Source: Fibrobacterota bacterium
GTDB lineage: Bacteria > Fibrobacterota > Chitinivibrionia > Chitinivibrionales > Chitinispirillaceae
NCBI GenBank assembly: GCA_023436145.1
Contig: JAEZKP010000047.1
Coordinates: forward strand, 1 to 64,000
Length of the DNA: 64,000 bases
Direction: 5' to 3'
A model generated the notes under the pieces. The model did no database searches. It worked only from the letters and a program-made list of their open reading frames with translations, and was not told the origin of the DNA. This document shows, piece by piece, positions 24,747 through 33,401 of this stretch. Each line of letters opens with the position of its first letter. Positions within the stretch are counted from its first letter, which is position 1. A program made the position numbers and the translations under genes.

Positions 24747-25973
24747 TTAGAAATTACCACTGGCATCGGTCTTGATAAGTCCGGCTCTTGTATCAAATGC
24801 AGTAGAACTGTTATTCATAGTAGCTGCTATGACATATCCACCATCAGATGCAATAACCAGATCGAACCCACTCTTTAATACACTTTGATCGTATGACTTG
24901 TGCCATTGATAAGTACCATCAGAACCGGTTTTCAGAAGTATAGTTTCATTATAGTAATATCCTAACACAATAAAAGACTGATCGGATAACTGCTGAACTG
25001 AATAGCCGGCGATAGCATCTCTAAGCAGGTGCTTCTGGGTCCACAGCAACTTTCCCTGGGAATCGGTTTTTGACAGGGAAATATAGGACAAATAATTAAA
25101 TTCTTTGGTTATTTTGCCTACTACGACATAGCCACCATCACTGGTTTGAATAACCTGATTACCAATGTCCTGCTCTTTTTCACCCCAGACACTCTGCCAT
25201 TGCTCATTGCCATCAGCATCGATTTTCAGCAGAAAGATGTCTTCATTTTCATCACCGAGCAAGGTCCAACCGGTAATGATAAAACCATTGTCAGAACATT
25301 TTTCGATTGAACGCCCCTGGGTGGGATACTCACCGTAGCTGTAAGTTTTTACCCAGAGAAGATGACCTCCGGAGTTTAATTTAAACACCGTTGCTCCCCG
25401 AACAGAACGATGATAAGCCAGACCGACATATCCGTTATCATGAGTCAGAGCTATATCAGTGATGTAATAGACTAATAGATCATCGAAACTTCTTTGCCAT
25501 CGCAGTTTACCGTTTTTATCGGTCTTAACTATTTTGACCTTATCAAGGCCATCATCAAAATCCTCAGAACCTATAAGAATGAAACCACCATCCGGAGTTT
25601 GACGCAAACTCATTCCAGTGTGCCTTATACCGGATTGACCATACTTCTTCTTCCACCGGGCGTTTCCACAGGCATCGGTTTTAATCAGGTAAAATTGATT
25701 ACCGGCAGTTCCTATAAGTGCATAGCCGCCATCTGATGTCTTTATGACCGATTGGGCGTTTGTTGGGCCGGAATCACTGTAGACTCTTCGGAAAGTCATT
25801 GATGAGTTGTCAAAAAATTCGTTATAAGTATTTCCCGGATTATTGACAGGGTTTTCATCGATGGGGTCGGATGGATTAACGGGGTTTGTATTATAATGTG
25901 GGGATGAAGGGTACTGCTGACAGGCCAGGAAAAAAGAGAATACCAGAAATGACATAAAAATTAGAGTTTTCAT
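24747..25973 (-). CDS. Lipoprotein with ~7 tandem propeller-like repeats
   Basis: 408 residues. The signal ends in a lipobox, FFLAC, then a Pro/Asn-rich spacer. At least six repeats of about 50 residues follow, each with the pattern SDGGY.(I/V).G ... (L/I)KTD..G...W.K.YG (for example TSDGGYALIGTAGN and TPDGGFILIGSED). Such repeats are common in surface or secreted proteins of this kind and probably fold as a beta-propeller. Function unknown; binding or scaffold role inferred. The ATG follows GGGAGG with five-base spacing. It is a single gene. Confidence 0.8.
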   Translation of the reverse strand: MKTLIFMSFLVFSFFLACQQYPSSPHYNTNPVNPSDPIDENPVNNPGNTYNEFFDNSSMTFRRVYSDSGPTNAQSVIKTSDGGYALIGTAGNQFYLIKTDACGNARWKKKYGQSGIRHTGMSLRQTPDGGFILIGSEDFDDGLDKVKIVKTDKNGKLRWQRSFDDLLVYYITDIALTHDNGYVGLAYHRSVRGATVFKLNSGGHLLWVKTYSYGEYPTQGRSIEKCSDNGFIITGWTLLGDENEDIFLLKIDADGNEQWQSVWGEKEQDIGNQVIQTSDGGYVVVGKITKEFNYLSYISLSKTDSQGKLLWTQKHLLRDAIAGYSVQQLSDQSFIVLGYYYNETILLKTGSDGTYQWHKSYDQSVLKSGFDLVIASDGGYVIAATMNNSSTAFDTRAGLIKTDASGNF

Positions 25974-26504
25974 AGGAACCTCCCTGTACTTATATCTATT
26001 ATCAATTTTTATGCCGGTAAAAATGTGAATTGCAGAGCTGAAAATCAGAGCTTAAGCTACTTTTGAGGGTGATAGTTTGAAGCTATCGGACTTGTTGAGG
26101 TAGGTAAATTAATAAACTCATCTATTTCTTAAACCTCCGTGGCATCTGCATATCCTTCACGCCCTTCGTAGCAGACTACTGCGGAGTGTGGGCGCACAAA
26201 GAGTGCTACGGAAGGCGGGCGGCTCTGCGTGAGAACAATCTTCTTTTCATTCAGCCGTGATGTAGAGTCCTTCATTCTATCCGGATTTCGAGAGTTATCA
26301 TGCAAAGCCGCTGAGGCGCGAAGGCATCTAAGACAGTGTTAACTGTTGTTCATAAACACCGTAAACGAAACCGGAAGATTTCCAGTATAAAAGGTCCAAG
26401 TCCAGTCCGTTACAGCATAATTCATCTATACCAAGCGAAATGCCTGGTTTATTGTCAGATATCGATAAAGTTAGGTGAAAATTTAATAAAATTTAGAATT
26501 GAAC

Positions 26505-26532
26505 TTGATTAAAAATGCAATTTATTTATATT
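26505..26532 (+). promoter_or_regulatory. Sigma-70-type promoter of the toxin-antitoxin pair
   Basis: TTGATT (26505-26510), 16 bases, TATATT (26527-26532), about 60 bases before the toxin ATG and directly upstream of an inverted repeat. Confidence 0.55.
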
Positions 26533-26538
26533 CTTAAT

Positions 26539-26577
26539 CGGAATATTTATTGCATGATATGACTCTAATAAATTCCG
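26539..26577. promoter_or_regulatory. Inverted repeat, likely autoregulatory operator
   Basis: CGGAATATTTATT (26539-26551) and AATAAATTCCG (26567-26577) match as inverted arms except for a two-base insertion. It starts seven bases after the -10 box and ends 16 bases before the toxin start, where an antitoxin would bind to repress its own operon. Confidence 0.55.
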
Positions 26578-26593
26578 AAAAGGAATATTTCAA

Positions 26594-26977
26594 ATGCTTG
26601 GCAACATTTTCCATAGCTATCATGAATGGATTTTGGTTCCTACAGATTTATTTGAACGTGAATTAAAAAAGTACTTAAAAAAATTTCCTGATGAATCATG
26701 TGCAGTGCTTGAAAGATTGGAAACATACAAAGAGGAACTAAACCTGTGTGATGAACCACAAAAAGTAATCCACGGCTGGTTGCACCCTGAACCGCATGGG
26801 ATAAAGGCAATAACACAGCAGGGAAAAGGCGGCTCATTGAAAGCGACACGATTGTATATCTATGCAGAAAAAGAATCTCACAAGATCTGGGTAATTACAA
26901 TAGGTGATAAAAAAAGCCAAAAGGAGAACATTAAAATTTGTGAAAACTTCGTTAAAAGCCTTCGTGCTAATATCTGA
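26594..26977 (+). CDS. HigB/RelE-like toxin (Gp49 type)
   Basis: 127 residues. The C-terminal half has the pattern of phage Gp49/HigB toxins, mRNA interferases of the RelE fold: KATRLYIYAEKESHKIWVI, then IGDKKSQKENIKICENFVKSL, with the typical KK...A or C region before a final helix. The N-terminal part (LFERELKKYLKKFP) is helical and charged. The toxin gene precedes the antitoxin, as in higBA. The ATG follows AAGGAA with eight-base spacing. Promoter and operator-like repeats lie upstream. Confidence 0.75.
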   Translation: MLGNIFHSYHEWILVPTDLFERELKKYLKKFPDESCAVLERLETYKEELNLCDEPQKVIHGWLHPEPHGIKAITQQGKGGSLKATRLYIYAEKESHKIWVITIGDKKSQKENIKICENFVKSLRANI

Positions 26978-27027
26978 TTGGAGGCGGCATATCTTAGCAG
27001 AATTACACAAACAGAAAGGGGTTAAGC

Positions 27028-27579
27028 ATGGAAAAGACATACAGGTCAGTGACCGACATGCTTAAAGGACTCGAGGTTGAAAAACAATTTACAGAACAAG
27101 TCAGTGAAGAAATTGAAGATCGAAATTTAATCAGGTTACTGATTGCGCTTAGGTGTAAAGCTGGTATTACACAAAAGCAACTGTCTGAAAAAATGCATTG
27201 TGGCCAAAGTCGAATTTCCAAGATCGAAAACTCCAAAGATAAAAATTTAAACCTAGGAGATATTTTAGACTATGCTGGTGCTCTTGGCTTAAATCTTGAA
27301 ATCGGCCTCTTGCCAGAAATGACAATCACTGAAAAAATCAAAATGCATGCTCTTCAAGTAAAAAGTTTACTCGAAAAACTTTGTAAACTATCAAAAGATG
27401 ACAAAGAGATTACAAATGATGTCCTGCGATTTCATGCAGAAACATTTTTCAATTTTGCGCAATTAGTGATAAATTCAGCAAAAACACAGAAAGACAACAA
27501 TAAATCTTCTGGCAAATTTAATATATCTGCAATTATTGATGTTGCAGAAAACATTACAAATGAAGAAGTGTGCACATAG
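27028..27579 (+). CDS. XRE-family antitoxin (HigA-like)
   Basis: 183 residues. A central Cro/C1-type helix-turn-helix (ITQKQLSEKMHCGQSRISKIE, about residues 50-71) binds DNA, followed by GDILDYAGALGLNLEIGL, the usual wing of HigA-type antitoxins. The helical C-terminal ~90 residues are longer than in common HigA. The N-terminal arm may wrap the toxin. The ATG follows AAAGGGG with six-base spacing, 50 bases after the toxin stop. It likely represses the pair through the upstream inverted repeat. Confidence 0.75.
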   Translation: MEKTYRSVTDMLKGLEVEKQFTEQVSEEIEDRNLIRLLIALRCKAGITQKQLSEKMHCGQSRISKIENSKDKNLNLGDILDYAGALGLNLEIGLLPEMTITEKIKMHALQVKSLLEKLCKLSKDDKEITNDVLRFHAETFFNFAQLVINSAKTQKDNNKSSGKFNISAIIDVAENITNEEVCT

Positions 27580-27686
27580 AATTTGTTTATCGATCAGGAA
27601 CATATTACTTAAGATAGCTCAGTTTTAGTTTTTTTCTGATAAATCACAAGTTGAGTTATCCAACTGCATATGTTTTACTCTAGCGA

Positions 27687-28091
27687 TTACCTCAGAGCAT
27701 CTATCTGCTCCACGCAAGACCGTTCATTCTCGACATCGGATATGCAACCATAAACCTTGACAGTATCTGCTATCAGAAGCGAGTCGGGAATTGTCCAGAT
27801 ACCATGAAAACCTCCATCGTTCACAGGAGCAATGTTGTGAATTATTACAGTCAATGGAACACTGTCTCGTGGATGAGTCCGAATGAACAACACGGAAAGA
27901 GTACAAGCATCATTTAACACTCTATATGTATTTCCCTCAATCGCCTTCCCTGTTACGACCAGGAGCTGCTTCAGAAGGCCGGATTGCACCAGGCTAATCT
28001 CAAGTTGAGGATGATAACTTTGCTCATCGCAGCCAGGAAACAGGATTATTGCAAAACTTAACAGAATTAAGATACGTAATTGTCCGTTCAA
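27687..28091 (-). CDS. Small lipoprotein, unknown
   Basis: 134 residues with a hydrophobic signal (ILILLSFAIILF) ending in the lipobox FPGC, so it is probably anchored by lipidation. The rest is beta-rich with two further Cys pairs (DACTLS, YGCISDVENERSC). No family recognised. The start is TTG at 28091 with AAAGGA seven bases upstream. It converges on the antitoxin gene. Confidence 0.55.
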   Translation of the reverse strand: MNGQLRILILLSFAIILFPGCDEQSYHPQLEISLVQSGLLKQLLVVTGKAIEGNTYRVLNDACTLSVLFIRTHPRDSVPLTVIIHNIAPVNDGGFHGIWTIPDSLLIADTVKVYGCISDVENERSCVEQIDALR

Positions 28092-28406
28092 TTCAGAATC
28101 CTTTTTTAGTAAATTACTTATTCTAAGATAATTATACTTCCCTTGTAATTATAAATAATATACTTGCAGGGCAACACTGTAATAAACGGTTTACGGCTAA
28201 AATCAGTAAATACAAAACTTATGCGATAAACAACCGCACACATTTCAAAAGCTGTCAAATTTAAGGTATCAATAAAGGAGGGCAGAAACTGAAGAACTTT
28301 AACAACTACTTAGAATCTTTAGGTCTTATCCTACAAATCAAAAATCCCAAAATCCTACTCTTATCCCACAAATCTAAAATCTGAGATCTCCAAGCTCAAA
28401 TTAAAA
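28092..28406. other. Intergenic region before tRNA-Arg with AT-rich repeat arms
   Basis: No gene seen. From about 28310 the sequence becomes a string of AAATC-type words (CACAAATCTAAAATCTGAGATCTC at 28359-28390 region) that recur inverted on the other side of the tRNA. Confidence 0.45.
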
Positions 28407-28480
28407 TACCCCTGACAGGATTCGAACCTGTTACCCTCTGCTTAGAAGGCAGATGCTCTATCCAAATGAGCTACAGGGGC
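28407..28480 (-). tRNA. tRNA-Arg (anticodon TCT)
   Basis: Cloverleaf on the minus strand: acceptor GCCCCTG with CAGGGGT (one G-U at the end) and discriminator A, D-stem GCTC/GAGC, anticodon stem CTGCC/GGCAG-like with loop CTTCTAA giving TCT, and T-loop GTTCGAATC. The 3' CCA is not encoded. Confidence 0.93.
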
Positions 28481-28484
28481 AAAA

Positions 28485-28775
28485 GAGAATTTGAGATTTC
28501 AGATTGTAGATTTTTGATTTTCGGAACTGGAGAACGGAAATTCAGAATTTATGATTTTTGATTCTTAAGAAACCAGAAATTCAGAATTTTTGATTCTTGA
28601 TTCTTAGAAACCGAAAACCAGAATTTTTGATTCTTGATTCTTTGGAACCAGAAATCAGAATTCTTGATTACCTCAACTTCAGATCTTAGACTTCTTATCC
28701 TGATCTGAAATCTCTCTCAAATCAAAAATTCCCACTCCCAATCTTAAATCACAAATCTACAATCTCAAATTATTT
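28485..28775. repeat. AT-rich tandem and inverted repeats between the two tRNA genes
   Basis: From about 28540 to 28670, roughly four units of 30-45 bases repeat the words CAGAATTTTTGATTCTTGA and AGAAACCA. At the edges, GATTTCAGATTGTAGATTTTTG (near 28495) and CAAATCTACAATCTCAAATT (near 28752) are inverted versions of each other. No gene seen. Confidence 0.7.
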
Positions 28776-28849
28776 TCGGGGTAGAGGGATTTGAACCCCC
28801 GACACCGTGGTCCCAAACCACGTGCGCTACCAGGCTGCGCCACACCCCG
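28776..28849 (-). tRNA. tRNA-Pro (anticodon TGG)
   Basis: Minus-strand cloverleaf: acceptor CGGGGTG with TACCCCG, discriminator A, D-stem GCGC, anticodon stem CGTGG/CCACG with loop TTTGGGA giving TGG, and T-arm GGGGGTTCAAATCCCTC. The 3' CCA is not encoded. Confidence 0.93.
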
Positions 28850-28930
28850 TTTTGAATTTGATGGTAGAATATAATTTCTGGCAGATATCAGGGGAACTAA
28901 AATGAAATGGATAACTAAAATTACCCATGT

Positions 28931-29554
28931 TTATTTTTTGTCTCCTACTTCCCCACTTTCCTCAAAATATCGGAAATGGCCGGTTATTTTATATTCAAAA
29001 AGAACATCCTCCATCTGTGCACCTCTGCCGATATTGTGGACAACCGCAAAGCGGTCGCTGTTTTCAACAGTAACATTCACCACTAAACCAATGTGATCAA
29101 GGTCTCCGGGGATTCTCCATACCACAATATCACCTGGTAAATAGTCCGCCCCTCTGTTGGTAACAGCTATTTCCTTACCTCTTCTTTTCAAAAATGTCAC
29201 AATATTTGGAACTCTTCGATGATCAATGTTGGAATCGGGCTTCTTAAGTCCCCAGAGCTTCGGATACTTATCAAAATGCAACTTCATATCCTCATGTATC
29301 TCTTTCTGAAGATCCACTCCTGCCGCCCTCAATGCCCTAATTATTACATCGGTGCAAACCCCTCGTTCAGCCGAAACATCTCCTCCAGGATAGTTCAGCT
29401 TCACGTATGAAGGATCATAAAACCGGGTTACCCCGGTCTGGGATCTGGCATGCTGTATGATAATGGAAACAGAATCAGAAGAGTTCTCAGCGAATATACT
29501 GACAATGCAGAATAAAATTAACAGATGCATAAATGAAAAATACCCGTTTTTCAT
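28931..29554 (-). CDS. DUF1287 family exported protein
   Basis: 207 residues from the chosen ATG at 29554, which gives a normal signal peptide ending near SIFAENS; a second in-frame ATG 14 codons upstream is possible but has no better site. The DUF1287 pattern is clear: YDPSYVKLNYPGGDV, RGVCTDVIIRALR with the candidate Cys, then YLPGDIVVW, LDHIGLVVN with a His, and VHNIGRGAQMEDVL. The Cys/His arrangement suggests an NlpC/P60-like papain fold, perhaps acting on the cell wall (inference). Confidence 0.85.
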   Translation of the reverse strand: MKNGYFSFMHLLILFCIVSIFAENSSDSVSIIIQHARSQTGVTRFYDPSYVKLNYPGGDVSAERGVCTDVIIRALRAAGVDLQKEIHEDMKLHFDKYPKLWGLKKPDSNIDHRRVPNIVTFLKRRGKEIAVTNRGADYLPGDIVVWRIPGDLDHIGLVVNVTVENSDRFAVVHNIGRGAQMEDVLFEYKITGHFRYFEESGEVGDKK

Positions 29555-29628
29555 TGCAGTTTTCAGATAAATAAAATGAATTAAGTAAACCGACATCAGA
29601 AATCATCAGCACAAAACAAAAGAAAAAG

Positions 29629-29663
29629 TTCGAAACACCGCTGATTCTTCAGCCTGTTTCGAA
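29629..29663 (-). terminator. Intrinsic terminator of the pyr operon
   Basis: Arms TTCGAAACA and TGTTTCGAA (29629-29637, 29655-29663) form a perfect 9-bp stem. The loop itself contains GCTGA/TCAGC, and on the minus strand a CTTTTTCTTTT run follows. It lies 31 bases past the pyrC stop. Confidence 0.8.
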
Positions 29664-29693
29664 TTTCACACATTCGTATTTCTTTGCTTTCCC

Positions 29694-31034
29694 TCAAATT
29701 TCTCTTTTAAAAACTACTTTTCCGCCCAGAATTGTCATCCAGGCACAACCTTTAAGAGAAAAACCGCTGAAAGCTGTATTGCGGGACTTTGAAAAGAAAT
29801 GATTCGGATTAACTGTCCAGCTTGCTTCAGGATCGATAATGGTGATATCTGCATCTGCACCTATTGAGAGTGTTCCACCTGAGAGTCCCATGATACGGTT
29901 TGGCTCCACACTCATCTTCTTTATCATGTCAGAAGCAGACAGAAGATTTTTTGCCACCAGGTAGGTCATCACTATACCTACAGAAGTTTCCAGGCCTATT
30001 ACCCCAAAAGCAGCAGCATCAAATTCCACATCCTTTTCCTCTGACACATGAGGTGCATGATCACTGGCAATAACATCGATTGTACCATCAACCAGCCCTT
30101 TTATCACTGCTTCCCTGTCTGAAGCCGTACGCAGTGGCGGATTCATTTTCTTATTGGTATCATAATCGCCGACATCCTCATCGGTTAAAGTGAAATAGTG
30201 AGGACAGGTTTCGGCGGTCACCTTGACACCACGACTCTTGGCATCACGCACCAGACGTACAGATCCGGCAGTTGACACATGTGCAATATGTACACGCGCA
30301 CCCGTGTATTCTGCCAGAAGAAGGTCTCTGGCTACAGCGATCTCCTCTGCAATTGTAGGAATACCCCGTATACCGAGTCTGGTGGAAACGATACCCTCGT
30401 TCATGTGACCCTTCTGACTCAGCGCCATATCTTCACTATGGCAAATAACCGGGATATTGAAAGATTTGGAATAGTTAAGCGCATTTCTCATTATATTGGA
30501 TTTGGCAACCGACTTGCCATCATCAGATACAGCCTTTGCTCCAGCCTTTACCATCTCCCCCATGGGAGCAAGCTCTTCACCCTCGAGACTCTTGGTAATG
30601 GCACCGATAGGATAAATTCTGCAGGGGCAATCTTCTCCATGCTGAATAACATACCGTATTTTTGATTCCTCATCCAGAGCAGGAGTGGTATTAGGCATAC
30701 AGGCTACAGAAGTAAACCCACCTGCAGCAGCAGCCTGGGTTCCGGTAGCAATGGTTTCCTTATCCTCTCTTCCGGGTTCCCTCAGATGCACATGCATATC
30801 CATAAGTCCAGGAACCACCCATTTGTTTCTGACATCGATGGTTTGTAAATCAGAACTGAAAGCAGGGATCTGCTCTGAAACCGATTTGATTTTGCCGTTT
30901 TCAATCAACAGATGATAAATACCGTCGAGGTTATTCACCGGATCTATGACCCTTCCGTTGATAAGCAATATCGGTTGTGTCTTTTTTGAGCTATTTAGAG
31001 GATAATATACAGTACCGTTTTGTTTTTTAACCAT
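29694..31034 (-). CDS. pyrC: Dihydroorotase
   Basis: Zinc enzyme of pyrimidine synthesis that cyclises carbamoyl-aspartate to dihydroorotate. The 446 residues show the class I bacterial pattern: MDMHVHLREPGREDKETI (metal HxH), ICHSEDM, HIAHVSTAG (His ligands), and VIASDHAPH with the catalytic Asp. The start was set at ATG 31034, eight bases after GGAGG; a GTG two codons upstream is too close to that site. It overlaps the end of pyrB. It is the last gene of pyrR-pyrB-pyrC. Confidence 0.96.
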   Translation of the reverse strand: MVKKQNGTVYYPLNSSKKTQPILLINGRVIDPVNNLDGIYHLLIENGKIKSVSEQIPAFSSDLQTIDVRNKWVVPGLMDMHVHLREPGREDKETIATGTQAAAAGGFTSVACMPNTTPALDEESKIRYVIQHGEDCPCRIYPIGAITKSLEGEELAPMGEMVKAGAKAVSDDGKSVAKSNIMRNALNYSKSFNIPVICHSEDMALSQKGHMNEGIVSTRLGIRGIPTIAEEIAVARDLLLAEYTGARVHIAHVSTAGSVRLVRDAKSRGVKVTAETCPHYFTLTDEDVGDYDTNKKMNPPLRTASDREAVIKGLVDGTIDVIASDHAPHVSEEKDVEFDAAAFGVIGLETSVGIVMTYLVAKNLLSASDMIKKMSVEPNRIMGLSGGTLSIGADADITIIDPEASWTVNPNHFFSKSRNTAFSGFSLKGCAWMTILGGKVVFKREI

Positions 31035-31953
31035 TTTCACCGCCTCCGAGCAGATAAAGCACCGCCATACGGACCGCTACACCATTAGTAACCTGCTCCA
31101 GTATTACAGATTTGGGTCCGTCAGCAACATCGGAAGCCAATTCGATTCCTCTGTTAATGGGTCCAGGGTGCATAATGAGTACATCTTTAGAGAGAGTAGA
31201 TAATTTTTCGAGATCCAGCCCATAGCGATCCCGGTATTCACGGATGGTGGGGAAAGCGCCGCTGGCCTGTCTTTCCAGCTGCAGTCGCAAAGGCATGATC
31301 ACATCTGCCCCATCAAGAGCCTCCTCCAGATTATCAGTAACCGGGACACCGATACTTTCCCGATGTTGCGGGAGCAGAGTGGGAGGACCGCATAGAACCA
31401 CATTCATCCCCATGGTACTCATTCCCCATGCATTTGATCGGGCTACCCGGCTATGGAAGACATCGCCAATGATAGCCACTTTAAGCCCCTGCAGTTTGCC
31501 GAGTTTTTGCCGGATTGTCATCATATCCAGAAGAGCCTGGGTAGGATGTTCATGAAGCCCGTCACCGGCATTGATAATTACCGCGCCTGTGCACTTGGTA
31601 AGAAATAAAGGAACTCCGGCAGAACAGTGCCTTACCACTACCATATCGATCTTCATTGCCTCGATGTTGCGAATGGTATCTTTGAGAGTTTCGCCTTTGT
31701 TTACAGAACTTGTTGACGCAGAAAAATTAAGCGGGCTTGCACTGAGCCGTTTTTCGGCCAGTTCAAAAGAGATTCTGGTACGGGTGCTGTTTTCGTAAAA
31801 TAGATTGACAATAGTTTTTCCCCGGAGAGTGGGGACGACTTTAATCTCTCTTTGGAGAACTTCGTAGAAAGAATCAGCTGTGTCAAGAATCAGAGTGATA
31901 TCTTCCCTGGAAACGCCCTCCAGTCCTAAAAGATGCTGGATGTGAAGTCCCAT
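31027..31953 (-). CDS. pyrB: Aspartate carbamoyltransferase, catalytic chain
   Basis: Catalyses carbamoyl-phosphate plus aspartate to carbamoyl-aspartate. The 308 residues contain the carbamoyl-phosphate loop FYENSTRTRISFELA, the SVNKGETLKDT segment, HPTQALLDM, and the C-terminal MHPGPINRGIE. No regulatory chain (pyrI) is present, as expected for pyrB associated with pyrR. It starts three bases after the pyrR stop and overlaps pyrC. Confidence 0.97.
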   Translation of the reverse strand: MGLHIQHLLGLEGVSREDITLILDTADSFYEVLQREIKVVPTLRGKTIVNLFYENSTRTRISFELAEKRLSASPLNFSASTSSVNKGETLKDTIRNIEAMKIDMVVVRHCSAGVPLFLTKCTGAVIINAGDGLHEHPTQALLDMMTIRQKLGKLQGLKVAIIGDVFHSRVARSNAWGMSTMGMNVVLCGPPTLLPQHRESIGVPVTDNLEEALDGADVIMPLRLQLERQASGAFPTIREYRDRYGLDLEKLSTLSKDVLIMHPGPINRGIELASDVADGPKSVILEQVTNGVAVRMAVLYLLGGGENG

Positions 31954-31956
31954 CGA

Positions 31957-32505
31957 CTAGTCGCTTTCCTCCAGTTCCATCAGCCATAGTGAATCCTCGC
32001 TATCAATCTCCTTTACTTTCAAGGAAACTTCCTGATTGCGAAGAGTAGTGATTTTTTTGCCCACATAATCTGCTCTGATTGGCAGTTCACGATTGCCCCT
32101 GTCCACCAGCACCGCCAGCTGAATCGTTTTGGGTCTTCCCAGATCCATTAAGGCATCCAGTGCAGCCCTGACCGATCTGCCGGTATAAAGAACATCATCA
32201 ACCAGCACCAGATTCATGCCACTGATATCAAAAGGTATATCGGTGATTTTCACCTCCGGGTGTCTGAAAGCGGTACGGTAATCATCCCGGTACAAAGTGG
32301 CATCAAGAATTCCCGAAACCAGGGACCTTTTTTCCAACTCATTGATTTTTTTTACAATACGTGAAGCCAAAAAGACCCCTCTGGTCTGCATCCCCACAAT
32401 ACCGAAATTGTTCAGATCCTTATTTCTTTCCAGTATTTGATGAGTAATACGGGTGAGTGCCAGATCCAGCGCATGTTCGTCCATAAGCAGTTCTAATTTT
32501 TTCAT
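31957..32505 (-). CDS. pyrR: PyrR: pyrimidine operon regulator / uracil phosphoribosyltransferase
   Basis: PyrR binds pyr mRNA in the presence of UMP to cause attenuation and also has uracil phosphoribosyltransferase activity. The 182 residues show the PRPP loop in LVLVDDVLYTGRSVRAALDAL and the typical GIVGMQTRGVFLA and YRDDYRT segments. The start was taken as ATG 32505; an in-frame TTG three codons upstream would fit worse. No Shine-Dalgarno precedes it: a promoter-like TATATT ends only seven bases before the ATG, so the mRNA may be leaderless. First gene of the pyr operon. Confidence 0.95.
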   Translation of the reverse strand: MKKLELLMDEHALDLALTRITHQILERNKDLNNFGIVGMQTRGVFLASRIVKKINELEKRSLVSGILDATLYRDDYRTAFRHPEVKITDIPFDISGMNLVLVDDVLYTGRSVRAALDALMDLGRPKTIQLAVLVDRGNRELPIRADYVGKKITTLRNQEVSLKVKEIDSEDSLWLMELEESD

Positions 32506-32512
32506 GGTAGTC

Positions 32513-32542
32513 AATATAGTATGGACTAGGGGGGAAATGCAA
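32513..32542 (-). promoter_or_regulatory. Candidate sigma-70 promoter of pyrRBC, placed for a leaderless transcript
   Basis: On the minus strand TTGCAT (32542-32537), 18 bases, TATATT (32518-32513). The -10 box is seven bases from the pyrR ATG, so transcription would start within about two bases of the codon. A -10 of TACTAT with 15-base spacing is the alternative. Confidence 0.35.
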
Positions 32543-32702
32543 GTGAACTGTTTTGAATAAAAATCTGATACCGTAAATATTAACTGAGATGATGATATTC
32601 AGAGGAATTGCCTCCCCCATTATGGATTTCTGTGCTGAGCTCAGGCATACCCTTTGCATTCTTTATTGGCTGACTAAACCCTATTTTGAAAAAGGAGGCG
32701 AC

Positions 32703-33401
32703 ATGAAAAGAATGGCTGTCATGCTGGTGATCATTATCTCTACATGGGTGAGTATCAACGGACAAGACAGAACATTTGGTATCAAAGGAGGTTTCACCAT
32801 CTCCAACTTCTGGGGTGATGGAACCGAAAATCTGAACAATCAACTCAGAGCTGCATCTCCTGATCTTGACGAGCAAAACCTGTACTGGTTTACCGTAGGT
32901 TTATTCAACACCCGCCATCTTCTACCCGACCTCTTCTCGGTACAAACAGAAATACTCTATGTGCGGGGTGGAAAAAACTGGGAAGGAAGTTTCGGGGGAG
33001 AGGAATTCTCAGTAGATGTATTTGCTGATTATCTGCAAATGCCCTGGCTGGCCAAGATTACCATTCCGGTATTATTCAGACCGCAGATCTATTTTGGTCC
33101 ATACCTCTCATGGATGTTCCGGGCACGTTTGATGAATGCTCCCGATGCGCTGCAGGAGGCCTTTACTGGCGATGATGATATAGTGGTTGGAGAGCTTTTT
33201 GAACGCTATACCAACACCATAGATCTGGGACTCTCCACCGGTATTGATTTTGGCATTCCTGTTGGCCCGGGAAAAGTGGTTTTGGATTTCCGTTACAATC
33301 TTGGCGCTATAAATGTTTTTAATGCTGAACCGGCGGCAAGTGTACGAAACTACGTTTTTCTTTTCATGGCCGGTTATTCGATCGAATTTGGAGGTTATTA
33401 A
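32703..33401 (+). CDS. Outer-membrane beta-barrel protein
   Basis: 232 residues. The start at ATG 32703 has AAAGGAGG six bases upstream and gives a signal peptide ending near SINGQ. The mature part alternates hydrophobic residues in strands (TFGIKGGFTISNF, YFGPYLSWMFRA, GKVVLDFRYNLG, GYSIEFGGY), typical of small porin-like or PorT-type barrels, with no motif that fixes function. The frame continues upstream, but those extra residues lack a site. It is divergent from pyrR. Confidence 0.75.
   Translation: MKRMAVMLVIIISTWVSINGQDRTFGIKGGFTISNFWGDGTENLNNQLRAASPDLDEQNLYWFTVGLFNTRHLLPDLFSVQTEILYVRGGKNWEGSFGGEEFSVDVFADYLQMPWLAKITIPVLFRPQIYFGPYLSWMFRARLMNAPDALQEAFTGDDDIVVGELFERYTNTIDLGLSTGIDFGIPVGPGKVVLDFRYNLGAINVFNAEPAASVRNYVFLFMAGYSIEFGGY

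Larger units (their letters stand above)
25974..26593. other. 620-base intergenic region: repeat remnants plus toxin-antitoxin promoter
   Basis: The left half holds a GC-rich insertion-like block (about 26140-26235) with imperfect 14-base arms at 26160-26173 and 26204-26217 (12 of 14 paired), and a piece near 26300 (GCCGCTGAGGCGCGAAGGC) that looks like the same repeat family in reverse. The right half is AT-rich and carries the promoter and operator listed separately. No gene seen. Confidence 0.45.

Noticed and set aside
28386..28850. Genomic-island insertion at the tRNA pair
   Set aside because: No integrase, no direct repeat of a tRNA 3' end found within the window.
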